A stretch of DNA of 64,000 bases, taken from assembly GCF_017299535.1 (NCBI RefSeq), contig NZ_CP071238.1, positions 2,976,001 to 3,040,000 on the forward strand, given 5' to 3'. The notes beneath the pieces are model-generated. The model searched no databases. It saw only the letters and a list, made by a program, of their open reading frames with translations, and had not been told where the DNA came from. The DNA comes from Serratia marcescens subsp. marcescens ATCC 13880. Its GTDB lineage: Bacteria; Pseudomonadota; Gammaproteobacteria; Enterobacterales; Enterobacteriaceae. Both the position numbers and the translations under genes were made by a program. This document shows positions 29,878 to 38,471 of the stretch, in pieces (the first letter of the stretch is position 1; each line of letters begins with the position of its first letter).

Positions 29878-30956
29878 GGCTGCCCCATCCGGCGCAAGAA
29901 GCGCTGTTGTTGCGCCAGCAGTTCGCGATAGCCGATGCAGCGGTATGCCATGCCGTGCCGCTGCGCGATCTCCGCCACCGCGGCGGCCAGCGCCGGATAG
30001 TGGCGGTGATTCCAGCCGGGAAACAGGTGATGGGTCAGGTGATAGTTCAGCCCGCCGGTCAGGTGCTCCAGCCAGCGCGGTTCGGGCTGCCAGTCGCAGG
30101 CGGTGGCGAAATTGTGCCGGTACCAGCCTTGCGGCATGCTGTCGCCCGTCGGCGCCGGGTAAAACTCGGCCTGCGCCCAGTGGGTGCCCAGCAGCAGGAA
30201 CACCACCAGCAGCGAGGCAAACATCTGGCTGAGCGCGTAAGCCAACAGCACCCAGCCCCAGCCGATGCCGTGCAGGTGGCCCACGATCAGCGGCACCACC
30301 AGCACCAGCGCCAGATGCGCGAGCTTGCACAGCACGAACAGCGCCCAACCGCCGCGCCCCGCCAGCACGCGTTTTTCCCGCAGCGGCGTTTTATCGAGCC
30401 GATCGGACCAATCGAAAATCCAGGCGATATAGGGCAAGGAAAGCGCGGCGATCAGCGGCCAGTACAGATGCTGATAGCGCATATGGGGCCGCCAGCGCTG
30501 GAACGGCGTCTGGCGGAAAAACCCGTTCTCTTCGGTATCCAGATCGTAGTGTTCGACGTTGGCGTAAACGTGGTGGTAATCCACATGCCGCGTGCGCCAG
30601 TAGTCCGGATCGACGCCCAGCGGCAGCGTCACCACCCGTCCCACCAGACGATTGGCCCAGGGCGCACGCAGGAAGGCGTTATGCGAAGCATCGTGGTTGA
30701 CGTTGACGTTGAGCAACATGCCCATGGTCACGAACAGGAAATAGCAGAAGAAAAACGCCCAGGGCTGATGCTGCATCAGGCTGAGCGCGTAAAACCCGGC
30801 GCACAGCGCCAACAACAGCGCGGCCTTGACCAGCCGCGCGGCATCGGCATAGCGATGATCGCCCGCCAGGCAGGCGTGCGCCGCGCGCTTGAGATCGCGA
30901 TGAAACGCCTGCTCGCCATCGGCGGGAAAACGCAGCGGCGGCAATGACTCAGCCAT
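29874..30956 (-). CDS. membrane fatty acid desaturase (second of tandem pair)
   Basis: 360 residues, clearly paralogous to the adjacent gene. The histidine boxes HDASH (88-92), HVDYHH (124-129) and HLTHH (306-310) are all intact, and both share FQRWRP and the WANR motif. Divergence is spread along the length, so the duplication is old and both copies look functional, suggesting desaturation at different positions or on different substrates. Its ATG overlaps the sterol-desaturase-family gene by eight bases. Confidence 0.85.
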   Translation of the reverse strand: MAESLPPLRFPADGEQAFHRDLKRAAHACLAGDHRYADAARLVKAALLLALCAGFYALSLMQHQPWAFFFCYFLFVTMGMLLNVNVNHDASHNAFLRAPWANRLVGRVVTLPLGVDPDYWRTRHVDYHHVYANVEHYDLDTEENGFFRQTPFQRWRPHMRYQHLYWPLIAALSLPYIAWIFDWSDRLDKTPLREKRVLAGRGGWALFVLCKLAHLALVLVVPLIVGHLHGIGWGWVLLAYALSQMFASLLVVFLLLGTHWAQAEFYPAPTGDSMPQGWYRHNFATACDWQPEPRWLEHLTGGLNYHLTHHLFPGWNHRHYPALAAAVAEIAQRHGMAYRCIGYRELLAQQQRFLRRMGQP

Positions 30957-32082
30957 GCGGTTCCTCCACGGCGGCCGATGCGGCCCCCCGTCCCCAGCCC
31001 AGCGCGACGCACAGAGCATGCAACGCCACGGCGGCCATGGCGATATGCCAATAGCGCTGCGGCCAGCCAAGATAGCCGATAAACAGCAGCGGCATGCCCA
31101 ACGCGACCAGCAACCAGACGGCGCTCGCCCAAGATCGCCCTTCCGTCATGCCGCCCAGCGCCACCGAGCCCAACGCCAGCAGCACCAGCAGCGCCATTTG
31201 CGGCCAGCTGATGTCGCCGTAGCCGTAACCGTATTGGTAGACGTAACCGACCACCAGCGAGAACAGCAGCATGGCGCCGCTGAATACGCTGAGCGCCGAA
31301 CGGCGGTCGCGTGGCCGGCCCGGCGCCGGGCGCCATGCCATACGGAAATAGCGCAGGAACGGCAGATTGCTCGCCCAGAACGGGTTGGCGGATGGCCTGT
31401 CGCCGCTGACGCCATAGCTGAACGGCGTGGTCGGCAACGCCGGGCAGAAGGTGCCGAACAGCTTGTCCCAGAAGATAAAGCTGCCGCCGAAGTTCTTATT
31501 GGAATACGCCATATCCTTGACGTGGTGCACCCGGTGGTGCGCCGGCGTGACCAGAATTTTTTCCAGCACGCCAAGCTTCGGCGTCAGCGCGTTGTGATTG
31601 AACAGCTGAATGCTGTAGTGAAAAATCGAGACCGCGACGAACACCGGCAATGGCACGCCCGCCAGCGCCAGCAGCAAAAAGAACGGGATGGACGTCAGTG
31701 ACGAATACCAAGAGTTGCGCACCCCCAGCGACAGATTGAAATGCTCGCCCTGATGGTGCACCACATGCACCGCCCACAGCAGGCGGAAACGATGATGCAG
31801 ACGGTGCAGCCAGTAAAAACCGAAGTCCCACGCCAGCAAAGCAAACAGCCACATCAACAGCGGCGGCCAGGCGTCCAGCAGCCCCAGGCTGAAATGCGCG
31901 GCCACGTAGCCGTAGCAGGTGATCTCCAGCCCGCGGAACAGCCACAGCATGATATGGCCGGAGTTCAGGTTGAACACCAGATCGTGCCAGTTGACCGGCT
32001 CGCGACGCCCCCACTGCAGCGCCACCGCCTCGGCCACCACGATGAACAGCATGAACACTATCGGCAATGCCAGATCGCTCAT
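30949..32082 (-). CDS. sterol desaturase/fatty acid hydroxylase family protein
   Basis: 377 residues, integral membrane di-iron enzyme. The histidine clusters are HRLHH (93-97), HVVHH (106-110) and HHRVHH (182-187), as in the fatty acid hydroxylase superfamily. A C-terminal part of about 120 residues with four further hydrophobic helices extends beyond the catalytic domain. Substrate unknown; hydroxylation or desaturation of a lipid is expected. The start overlaps the PAP2 gene as ATGA. Confidence 0.85.
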   Translation of the reverse strand: MSDLALPIVFMLFIVVAEAVALQWGRREPVNWHDLVFNLNSGHIMLWLFRGLEITCYGYVAAHFSLGLLDAWPPLLMWLFALLAWDFGFYWLHRLHHRFRLLWAVHVVHHQGEHFNLSLGVRNSWYSSLTSIPFFLLLALAGVPLPVFVAVSIFHYSIQLFNHNALTPKLGVLEKILVTPAHHRVHHVKDMAYSNKNFGGSFIFWDKLFGTFCPALPTTPFSYGVSGDRPSANPFWASNLPFLRYFRMAWRPAPGRPRDRRSALSVFSGAMLLFSLVVGYVYQYGYGYGDISWPQMALLVLLALGSVALGGMTEGRSWASAVWLLVALGMPLLFIGYLGWPQRYWHIAMAAVALHALCVALGWGRGAASAAVEEPHG

Positions 32083-32696
32083 CCCACTTCTCCTTTAACC
32101 GCGCGCCGGCGCAGGGTGTTCATGCGCAGGGCCAGCCAGCCGGCGAACAGCGCCAGCAGCGCGCCGCCGGCCAAATCGACAAACAAATGCCGGCGCAGTT
32201 GCAGAATCGAGAACGCGATCGCCACGCCCCACAGCATCCACAGCGCCGTGCGCACTTTGCGCTCGCCGTCGCTCAGCGCCCACACCGCCAGCACCGTCAG
32301 CGCCATATGCAGCGAAGGCAGGCAGTTCTGCGGCGAGTCCACCTGGGTTAACGCCGCCAGCAGTTGCGCGCTGATCCCGACGCCATCGTTCTGCGGATAA
32401 GCCATGGTGGTCGGCCACAGCAGATAAACCGCCCCGGCGCCCAGCGCGGTGAGCTGCATCGCCCGCGTCAGCCATGTGACCCGCTGCAGCGGCGCCAGCA
32501 GATAACCCGCCGGAACGATGAGGAAGAAAGAGAGATAGAGCCAGATGGCCGAGGGGCTGAACGGGATCGCCCGGTCAAGCGCCGACGGCGGCAGCAAGGT
32601 TCCCGCTCCCTGCAAGCGATCGGTCAGGCTATACACCACCCCGACCGTGCCCCAGCCGAGCAACATGTGCCCTAGTCTGAACAGCGTATTTTTCAT
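32079..32696 (-). CDS. PAP2-family membrane phosphatase/phosphotransferase
   Basis: 205 residues with about five to six membrane helices. PAP2 motif 2 is PSLH (127-130) and motif 3 is RRHLFVD (168-174), including the catalytic histidine and aspartate. Motif 1 is not obvious, resembling the inositolphosphotransferase-like subgroup. It could dephosphorylate a lipid phosphate or transfer a head group to the acyl product of the operon. ATGA overlap with the upstream gene. Confidence 0.78.
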   Translation of the reverse strand: MKNTLFRLGHMLLGWGTVGVVYSLTDRLQGAGTLLPPSALDRAIPFSPSAIWLYLSFFLIVPAGYLLAPLQRVTWLTRAMQLTALGAGAVYLLWPTTMAYPQNDGVGISAQLLAALTQVDSPQNCLPSLHMALTVLAVWALSDGERKVRTALWMLWGVAIAFSILQLRRHLFVDLAGGALLALFAGWLALRMNTLRRRAVKGEVG

Positions 32697-33979
32697 GTTT
32701 CCTCCGCCTGGCGAACGATGCGCCGCCGCTTGCGATCGAACTGCGGCAGTACCGTCTGCGCCGTCAGCCGCCATTCGAGGCGCTCGGTGGCGATGCCCTG
32801 GCGAGCGAACAGCGCGATCAGCTGCGCCTGACAATGCGCCAACGCCGCCGGGCTGCAATCGGCAATCAATTCCAACCGCCGTTCGCCGCGCTGGATCAGG
32901 CGGTAATCGCTGGTCAGCGGCAGCGCATTGGCGATCGTTCGGCTGCAGGCATCGGCGAACACCGCCTGCGGTTGCCGCTGCGCATCGGGCAGCATCAGCT
33001 GATCGTCGCGCCGCCCCTCGATACGGGCGATCGCCCGCGTCGGTTGCCCGCACGGGCAGGGTTCCTTGCGCAGCACCAGTACATCGTCCAGCCGATAACG
33101 CACGATCGGCTGCGTGCTGCGGGTAAAGTCGGTGATCAACGGCGTAAAGCGCCGTTCGTCGATCCACTGCGGTTCGATATGCAAAAACTCTTCGTTCAGA
33201 TGCAGCGTACCGTGCGCGCAGGTCGCGGCAAGAAATCCTTCGGTGGCCTGATACACTTCGCCGACCGCCGGAAATACCTGCAGCAGCAGGCGGCGGTCCT
33301 GCTCTTCCAACACCTCGGCCACCGAGATCGCTTTTTTGACCGGCAATTTCACCTGCCCGGCCAGCACCGCCAGCGCCAAGGCGCGCAGCACCTGCGCCGG
33401 GGCCACGATGATGCTGGGCGCCTGCCGTTCCAATGCGGGCAAATGCTCGCTGAACGGCGCAAGCAGATCGTAAAACGCCAGGCTCAGCCAACGGTTGTTC
33501 ACGCTGTGATAGAGATTATTGTCCGCCCGCAGAAACAGCGCAACGCGCTCGCCGGCCAACAGCCCGTCCGGCAGCATCTTCGCCAGCATGCCGCCGGCCC
33601 ACACCTGCTGCTCGCGCGGGCTGACGACAAACACGCCGCGCTGCCCGGAGGTGCCGGACGATAATCCGACGCTGTAGCGCCCGATCTTCGGTGTGAAATC
33701 GCGATCCGCCTCGCTGCGCTGCGCGCAGGCCAGCACCGCATCGCGCTGCAGCCCGGCGGTGTTCATCCGGTCGAACTGCGCCATCATCAGCGCCTTGTCC
33801 ATCTGCGGCCATTCGGCGAACGGCCGGCGGCTGAAACGCTGAAAATAGGGGCTCTTGCTCAGCACCCGGCGGGCAAAGCTCTCAAGCTGCCGGGCCTGAT
33901 GCGCCTCCAGCGCTGCACGATCGCCAAAGCGCAGGCGCCTGGCGCGGAAATAGTGCCAAAGGGTCATGAAAGGGATCAC
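32693..33979 (-). CDS. adenylate-forming enzyme, F390 synthetase/phenylacetate-CoA ligase-like
   Basis: 428 residues. The nucleotide-binding motif SSGTSGQRG is at 107-115; later come VYQATEG, the region LITDFTRSTQPIVRYRLDD and CPCGQPTRAIARIEGRRDD, typical of PaaK/coenzyme F390 synthetase relatives. It should activate a carboxylate as acyl-AMP. The GTG at 33979 is chosen because GAGGGG lies five bases before it and it overlaps the upstream stop as GTGA; an ATG four codons later is the alternative. No carrier protein gene is adjacent. Confidence 0.8.
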   Translation of the reverse strand: MIPFMTLWHYFRARRLRFGDRAALEAHQARQLESFARRVLSKSPYFQRFSRRPFAEWPQMDKALMMAQFDRMNTAGLQRDAVLACAQRSEADRDFTPKIGRYSVGLSSGTSGQRGVFVVSPREQQVWAGGMLAKMLPDGLLAGERVALFLRADNNLYHSVNNRWLSLAFYDLLAPFSEHLPALERQAPSIIVAPAQVLRALALAVLAGQVKLPVKKAISVAEVLEEQDRRLLLQVFPAVGEVYQATEGFLAATCAHGTLHLNEEFLHIEPQWIDERRFTPLITDFTRSTQPIVRYRLDDVLVLRKEPCPCGQPTRAIARIEGRRDDQLMLPDAQRQPQAVFADACSRTIANALPLTSDYRLIQRGERRLELIADCSPAALAHCQAQLIALFARQGIATERLEWRLTAQTVLPQFDRKRRRIVRQAEET

Positions 33980-34782
33980 AGATCCCCCTCGTGGCACAGC
34001 AAAATGTTGACCTGCCCGCCCGCCCACAGCTGGTTAAGCCGCTCCAGCGTGCGGGTGTACGCCGCCGCATCGTCCATCACCAGATTGGCCAGGCGCGAAG
34101 GCCCGCGCAGCGTTTGGTAACTCTGCGGCGACCAGGCCGCGTCGCTGGCCAGCAGCGTCCAGCCGGCGTCGGTGAGAATAAAGGCGCCGATATGGCCGGC
34201 CGCATGCCCCGGCAGCGGCACCAGCACGATCTGCCCTTCACTGCCCGGCAGCGCGTAACCGCGATCGAACGGCGCCAACAGCGCGGGCAACGCCACCGAG
34301 GGAAAAGCCTCCATAAACTGCAGACGGCTCTCGAAATCCGCCGGGATCAGGCCGGGAATAAAGGCGCGCTTCAGCGCCGCGAAACCGCGCAATCCACGGG
34401 TTTGCCGCCAGCCTTCGCCGGAGCAAATAAAGTCGAGTTGGCTAAAATCCTGCAGCCCGGCGATATGGTCCGCGTGAAAATGCGAGACGATCAGCGCCTG
34501 AATATCGCCCTCGGCGTAACCGGCTTCGCGCAGTTGATGCGCCAACGACTCGGCGGGATCGAAATAGACCGGCGTCATGCGGCGATAAAGGCTGAACACC
34601 CCCGACTGCGTGTGCTGCTGAAAATAACGCGCGTAGCCGGTATCCCACAGCCAGCGGCGCTCCCCCACCTCCAGCAGATAGGCGCGCGCCGGGAATTTGC
34701 ATACCCGGAACCCGGCGCCGCGCAGCGCCATGCAGCCGATATGCGTGCAATAGCCCACTTCAAAAACGGTGACCTTAGCCAT
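33976..34782 (-). CDS. metallo-beta-lactamase-fold hydrolase
   Basis: 268 residues. The zinc-binding motif HFHADH is at 101-106, followed by GHAAGHIG and later ASDAAW, the standard order of the family. It resembles lactonase-type members (AHL lactonase-like) in length and layout. In this operon it could hydrolyse a thioester, a lactone or another ester intermediate. No signal peptide. Overlaps the upstream reductase gene by eight bases. Confidence 0.82.
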   Translation of the reverse strand: MAKVTVFEVGYCTHIGCMALRGAGFRVCKFPARAYLLEVGERRWLWDTGYARYFQQHTQSGVFSLYRRMTPVYFDPAESLAHQLREAGYAEGDIQALIVSHFHADHIAGLQDFSQLDFICSGEGWRQTRGLRGFAALKRAFIPGLIPADFESRLQFMEAFPSVALPALLAPFDRGYALPGSEGQIVLVPLPGHAAGHIGAFILTDAGWTLLASDAAWSPQSYQTLRGPSRLANLVMDDAAAYTRTLERLNQLWAGGQVNILLCHEGDL

Positions 34783-35791
34783 GCTGTCCGCCTTCTTGCC
34801 GCCGCAGCCACTCGCCGGTCAGACGAATGCCCTGTTCCATCGAATAACGCGGCCGATAGCCCAATTCTTCGATCGCACGGGTCTGGTTCAGCGTCATGTC
34901 AAAATGCACCGCCGCCACGCTGTAGCGCGTCAGCAGCGGTTCCTTGCCGCTCAGCGTCGCCCACAGCTCCATGCCGCCGGCCAGCGTATGCAGCAGCGGA
35001 TAGGGCACGGCCTGCAGCCGGTAACTCAGCCCCAGCTCCTGACGCAGCAGCGCATCCAGCATCTCCGCCAGCCGCTGCGGTTGGTGGTTGGTGATGTTGT
35101 ACACGGCGCCGGACGGCAATCCGCGCTGCCGACTGGCCAGATCCATCGCGTGCACCACGTTGGGGGCAAAGGTCAGATCCAGCAGCGCTTGTCCGCCGCC
35201 GGGCAATCGCAATACGCCGCGATCGCGTTCGAGCTGCTGCAACAGCCGCGGCACGATCACCCGATCGTGCGGGCCAAACAGGCCGCGTGGCCGCAGCATA
35301 ATGTAGGTGGTTTGCGGATAGATCTTCGCCTGCGCCAACAGGCGTTGTTCGGCGGCGTGCTTGCTGGCGGCATAGTGATTGGCGAAGCGCCGGGCGCGGT
35401 AACCCTCGTCAAGATCGTAATGCGGCTGAAAATCGAAGTAGATTGCCGGCGTGGAGATATGCACGAAGCGCCGCACGCCGCAGCGCCCCGCCGCCTCCGC
35501 CAGCTTCTCCGTCGCCGCGGCGTTGATGCGGTGAAACTCCGCTTTGCCGCCCCAGGGGGAAGACTTGGCCGCGCAGTGCCACACCCACTCGCAGTCGGTC
35601 ACCAGCTGCCGGCACTGCTGCGGCGTCGCCTGCGCCAGATCGAGCGCGCAAAACTCGGCGCCCAGCTGACGCAACGCTTCGCCGGCCCGTTCATCGCGGC
35701 CGGTGGCGCGCACCTGATGTCCGGCCTCCAGCAGCCACTGCGCCGCGTTGCGCCCCAGCCCGCTGGTCGCCCCGGTGACCAGCACCCTCAT
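34775..35791 (-). CDS. 3beta-HSD-type NAD(P)-dependent reductase (OleD-like)
   Basis: 338 residues, extended SDR. The Rossmann motif GATSGLG is at 7-13 and the catalytic YAASK at 140-144. It has the HISTPAIYF segment seen in 3beta-hydroxysteroid dehydrogenase and OleD relatives, which reduce beta-keto acids in head-to-head olefin synthesis. Together with the upstream ketoacyl synthase this suggests a condensation-reduction module. The start overlaps the synthase stop as ATGA. Confidence 0.82.
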   Translation of the reverse strand: MRVLVTGATSGLGRNAAQWLLEAGHQVRATGRDERAGEALRQLGAEFCALDLAQATPQQCRQLVTDCEWVWHCAAKSSPWGGKAEFHRINAAATEKLAEAAGRCGVRRFVHISTPAIYFDFQPHYDLDEGYRARRFANHYAASKHAAEQRLLAQAKIYPQTTYIMLRPRGLFGPHDRVIVPRLLQQLERDRGVLRLPGGGQALLDLTFAPNVVHAMDLASRQRGLPSGAVYNITNHQPQRLAEMLDALLRQELGLSYRLQAVPYPLLHTLAGGMELWATLSGKEPLLTRYSVAAVHFDMTLNQTRAIEELGYRPRYSMEQGIRLTGEWLRRQEGGQHG

Positions 35792-36795
35792 GGCAGCAAC
35801 ACCATGCCGGCCAACGCCAGCCCCGCGGCGGTGCCGATCAGCATCACCGGCTGGCCGGGGTTGAAGCGCCCGGTGGTCACGGCGGCATGCAGCGCCGTCG
35901 GGATGGACGCCGCCACCTGGTTGCCGTGGTGGCGGTAGATATCTACCAGCGCCTCGCTCGAAACGTGCAGCCGCTTGCGCATGTGTTCGAGCGACAAATG
36001 GCTGGCCTGGTGTGGCACCACGGTGGCGATCTGCGCCAGGGTCAAGCCGCTGGCGCTCAGCAGCCGATCGAGGTAGCCCTCAATCAGCGCCGACGCCTGA
36101 CGGAACAGCGGCTTGCCCTGCATATGAAACAGGAAGTCTTGCTCGCACATGCCGGCGCGCGGGTTGCGGCGCGTGCCGCCGGCGCGGATCTCACAAAGTT
36201 CGCTGCCGGCGGGGTAGGTTTCCACCAGGCTGGCGAGGATGCCGCTGGCGCCGTCGCCGCGCTCTACGATGGCGCAGGCGGCGCCGTCGCCGAAGATAAG
36301 CGACGACTCTTCATGCTGCCAGTCGATGCCGCGTGAAGCGAGATCCGCTGAGACGATGGCGATACGCCGATACGTTCCAGCGTTCAGCAGCCCCGCCGCC
36401 ACCTGCAGCGCAGAGATAAAGCTGACGCAGCTGCTGTTGATGTCGAAGCCGGGCGTGCCCGCCGCCAGCCCCGCCACCTTGAGAATATGCGCGGCGGTGC
36501 ACGGCAATGCCTGCACCGAAATCGCCGAGGCGGAGATCAGCAGATCGATCGAGTCTGCCGGAATGACGCGGCGAGCCAGCGCATCTTGCAGCGCAGCGGC
36601 AGCGAGCTCGGCCTGGCTGGCGTCGTCGGCGGCGTGATAGCGATAAACGATGCCCGAGCGTTTTTCAACGTAACCGGCCGGTTTCCCCAGGCGAGCGTCG
36701 AGCGTAGAGGAGGCCACGCGGTTGGGCGGCAATGCGGCCCCGGTGGCGATGATTTTCAGAGGCAACAGCTCGGGTGAGCGACATTGTGTGGTCAT
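35788..36795 (-). CDS. ketoacyl synthase III (FabH/OleA-like condensing enzyme)
   Basis: 335 residues of the thiolase superfamily. The catalytic triad is complete: C123 (INSSCVSF), H262 (PHQASH) and N292 (HHGNQVAAS). It differs from housekeeping FabH around the active cysteine (SSC in place of the usual ACA), which points to a secondary-pathway condensing enzyme. It is the first gene of the eight-gene operon. No strong ribosome site is visible, but an in-frame stop lies just upstream, so this ATG is the first available. Confidence 0.85.
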   Translation of the reverse strand: MTTQCRSPELLPLKIIATGAALPPNRVASSTLDARLGKPAGYVEKRSGIVYRYHAADDASQAELAAAALQDALARRVIPADSIDLLISASAISVQALPCTAAHILKVAGLAAGTPGFDINSSCVSFISALQVAAGLLNAGTYRRIAIVSADLASRGIDWQHEESSLIFGDGAACAIVERGDGASGILASLVETYPAGSELCEIRAGGTRRNPRAGMCEQDFLFHMQGKPLFRQASALIEGYLDRLLSASGLTLAQIATVVPHQASHLSLEHMRKRLHVSSEALVDIYRHHGNQVAASIPTALHAAVTTGRFNPGQPVMLIGTAAGLALAGMVLLP

Positions 36796-37032
36796 TATTG
36801 TTATTGATTAACCTGACTATCCATAAAGCGATTCTCCCGCACGGCACGAAGGCCACGCGGATCATCCCCGGTTTTTATGTCCCAAAAAGCCTTTCATCAA
36901 GGCGGTATCTCTTGTTATCGGCTACCACGGGCCGACGTCCGTCGGCGGAAGCATAAGCGTAACATGACTGAGATAATTAGTTTACGACAAGGCGGCGAGA
37001 ATGGGCAGACGGCGGGGGAATTATCGGAATAG

Positions 37033-37059
37033 CGCCGCCGCTGGCGATCGGCGGCGGCG
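37033..37059 (-). terminator. hairpin downstream of narI
   Basis: CGCCGCCGC and GCGGCGGCG pair around a nine-base loop, 10 bases beyond the narI stop. No T-tract follows, so termination is uncertain. The remaining 240 bases up to the ketoacyl synthase gene should hold the promoter of the lipid operon, but I cannot place it with confidence. Confidence 0.4.
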
Positions 37060-37068
37060 GGGTCAGGC

Positions 37069-37746
37069 TCAGCGGCGGTTGCGCACCAGTTGATAACGGC
37101 GGGTCAGGTACTCTACCGGCGCGCTCCAGATATGCACCAGGCGGCAGAACGGGAACAGCACGAACAGCGTCATGCCCAGCACCATGTGCAGTTTGAAGAT
37201 AATCGCCACCCCTGCCAGGTGCGCAGAGGCGCCGGCGTGGAAGGTCACTACCGCCTGCGCCCAGGCCACCAGCTTCATCATTTCGCTGCCGTCCATATGC
37301 TGGGCGGAGAACGGAATGGTCAGCAGCCCCAGACACACCTGCACCACCAACAACGTCAGGATCATGATGTCGGCGAAGCTGCTGGTGGCGCGTACCCGCG
37401 GGTTGGTCAACCGGCGCTTCAGCAACAGCGCGCCGCCGATCAGCGTCATCAGGCCGCAGGCGCCGCCGGCGATCATCGCCAGCTTCTGCTTCACGTCGAT
37501 CGGCAGGAAGGCCTCATACATCCAGTGCGGCGTCAGCATGCCGAGGAAGTGGCCCGCGAAGATGCCGATAATGCCGATGTGGAACAGGTTGGACGCCAGC
37601 CGCATGCCCTTTTTATCCAGCATCTGGCTGGAGCCGGCGCGCCAGCTGTACTGCCCGTAGTCGTAACGCAGCCAGCTGCCGATCAGGAACACCGCGCCGG
37701 CCAGATAAGGGTAGATATCGAAGAAGAACTGATTCAAAAATTGCAT
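37069..37746 (-). CDS. narI: respiratory nitrate reductase gamma subunit, cytochrome b
   Basis: 225 residues with five membrane helices. It takes electrons from quinol through two b haems, whose histidines lie in helices II and V ([12 protein letters not shown], and the region [10 protein letters not shown] through FKLHMVLG), and passes them to NarH. The start [17 protein letters not shown] is canonical. It follows narJ by two bases. Confidence 0.95.
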   Translation of the reverse strand: MQFLNQFFFDIYPYLAGAVFLIGSWLRYDYGQYSWRAGSSQMLDKKGMRLASNLFHIGIIGIFAGHFLGMLTPHWMYEAFLPIDVKQKLAMIAGGACGLMTLIGGALLLKRRLTNPRVRATSSFADIMILTLLVVQVCLGLLTIPFSAQHMDGSEMMKLVAWAQAVVTFHAGASAHLAGVAIIFKLHMVLGMTLFVLFPFCRLVHIWSAPVEYLTRRYQLVRNRR

Positions 37747-37748
37747 GA

Positions 37749-38471
37749 TTAGCGTCCTTTGGTTCCGGTTAACGCATCCGTCAGGTCCAGATACTGTGGC
37801 GCTACCGCGCCGGCGAAGCGCCGCTGGTGCGCCGTCTGCTGGGCGGAGGCGCAGCCTTGTTCGCCGAGAAACTTGATCTGCTCCTCTTCCCACACCGCAT
37901 CCAGCGCCTGCGGCGTATCGTCGCGCGCCTCTTGCGCCACCTGCGTCTCCAGCGCCTGGGCCTGCACCTCGCTGCCGGACAGCGCCAGCAGCAGATCAAA
38001 CAGCACCGCGTACGGGCTTTCGCGCTGCTGCAGACGCGCGCCCAGCAGCGCCAGGATCGGCGCGATGTCCCGCAGCCCTTCCCGCGCCTGCGCCGCGCTG
38101 CGGCTGGCCAAATACTCCAGGTACAGCGGCAGGAAGTCCGGCAGCTCACGGCTGTCGATCTCCAGCCCGGCGGCGCGGTACTGCGCCATCAGGTCAACCA
38201 TCGCCTGGCCGCGATCGCGCGACTCGCCGTGCACATGCTCAAACAGCAGCAGCGAGGTGGCGCGGCCGCGATCGAACAGTTCGCAATAGTCAGCCTGCGC
38301 GTCCAGCAACGGGCGCGCGCACAGGCGGCGGATAAACAGAATCAGCTGCGCGCTGTGGTGCAGATCCAGCTCGCTGGCCGGCTCCAGCGCTTCGATCAGC
38401 GCCTGCTGATGGTCAAACAGCGCCTGCTCCGGGTAATCCAGCAGGCGGGCGATCACTTTCAGGCTGATCAT
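37749..38471 (-). CDS. narJ: nitrate reductase assembly chaperone
   Basis: 240 residues, TorD/NarJ family. It binds apo-NarG for molybdenum cofactor insertion. Recognised by [36 protein letters not shown] and [11 protein letters not shown]. Its ATG overlaps the narH stop as ATGA. Confidence 0.95.
   Translation of the reverse strand: MISLKVIARLLDYPEQALFDHQQALIEALEPASELDLHHSAQLILFIRRLCARPLLDAQADYCELFDRGRATSLLLFEHVHGESRDRGQAMVDLMAQYRAAGLEIDSRELPDFLPLYLEYLASRSAAQAREGLRDIAPILALLGARLQQRESPYAVLFDLLLALSGSEVQAQALETQVAQEARDDTPQALDAVWEEEQIKFLGEQGCASAQQTAHQRRFAGAVAPQYLDLTDALTGTKGR

Noticed and set aside
28795..36795. Assigning the lipid operon to the OleABCD olefin pathway or to a polyyne pathway
   Set aside because: Only OleA- and OleD-like members are present; no clear OleB, the ligase is PaaK/F390-like, and there is no carrier protein, FAAL or rubredoxin as in polyyne clusters.
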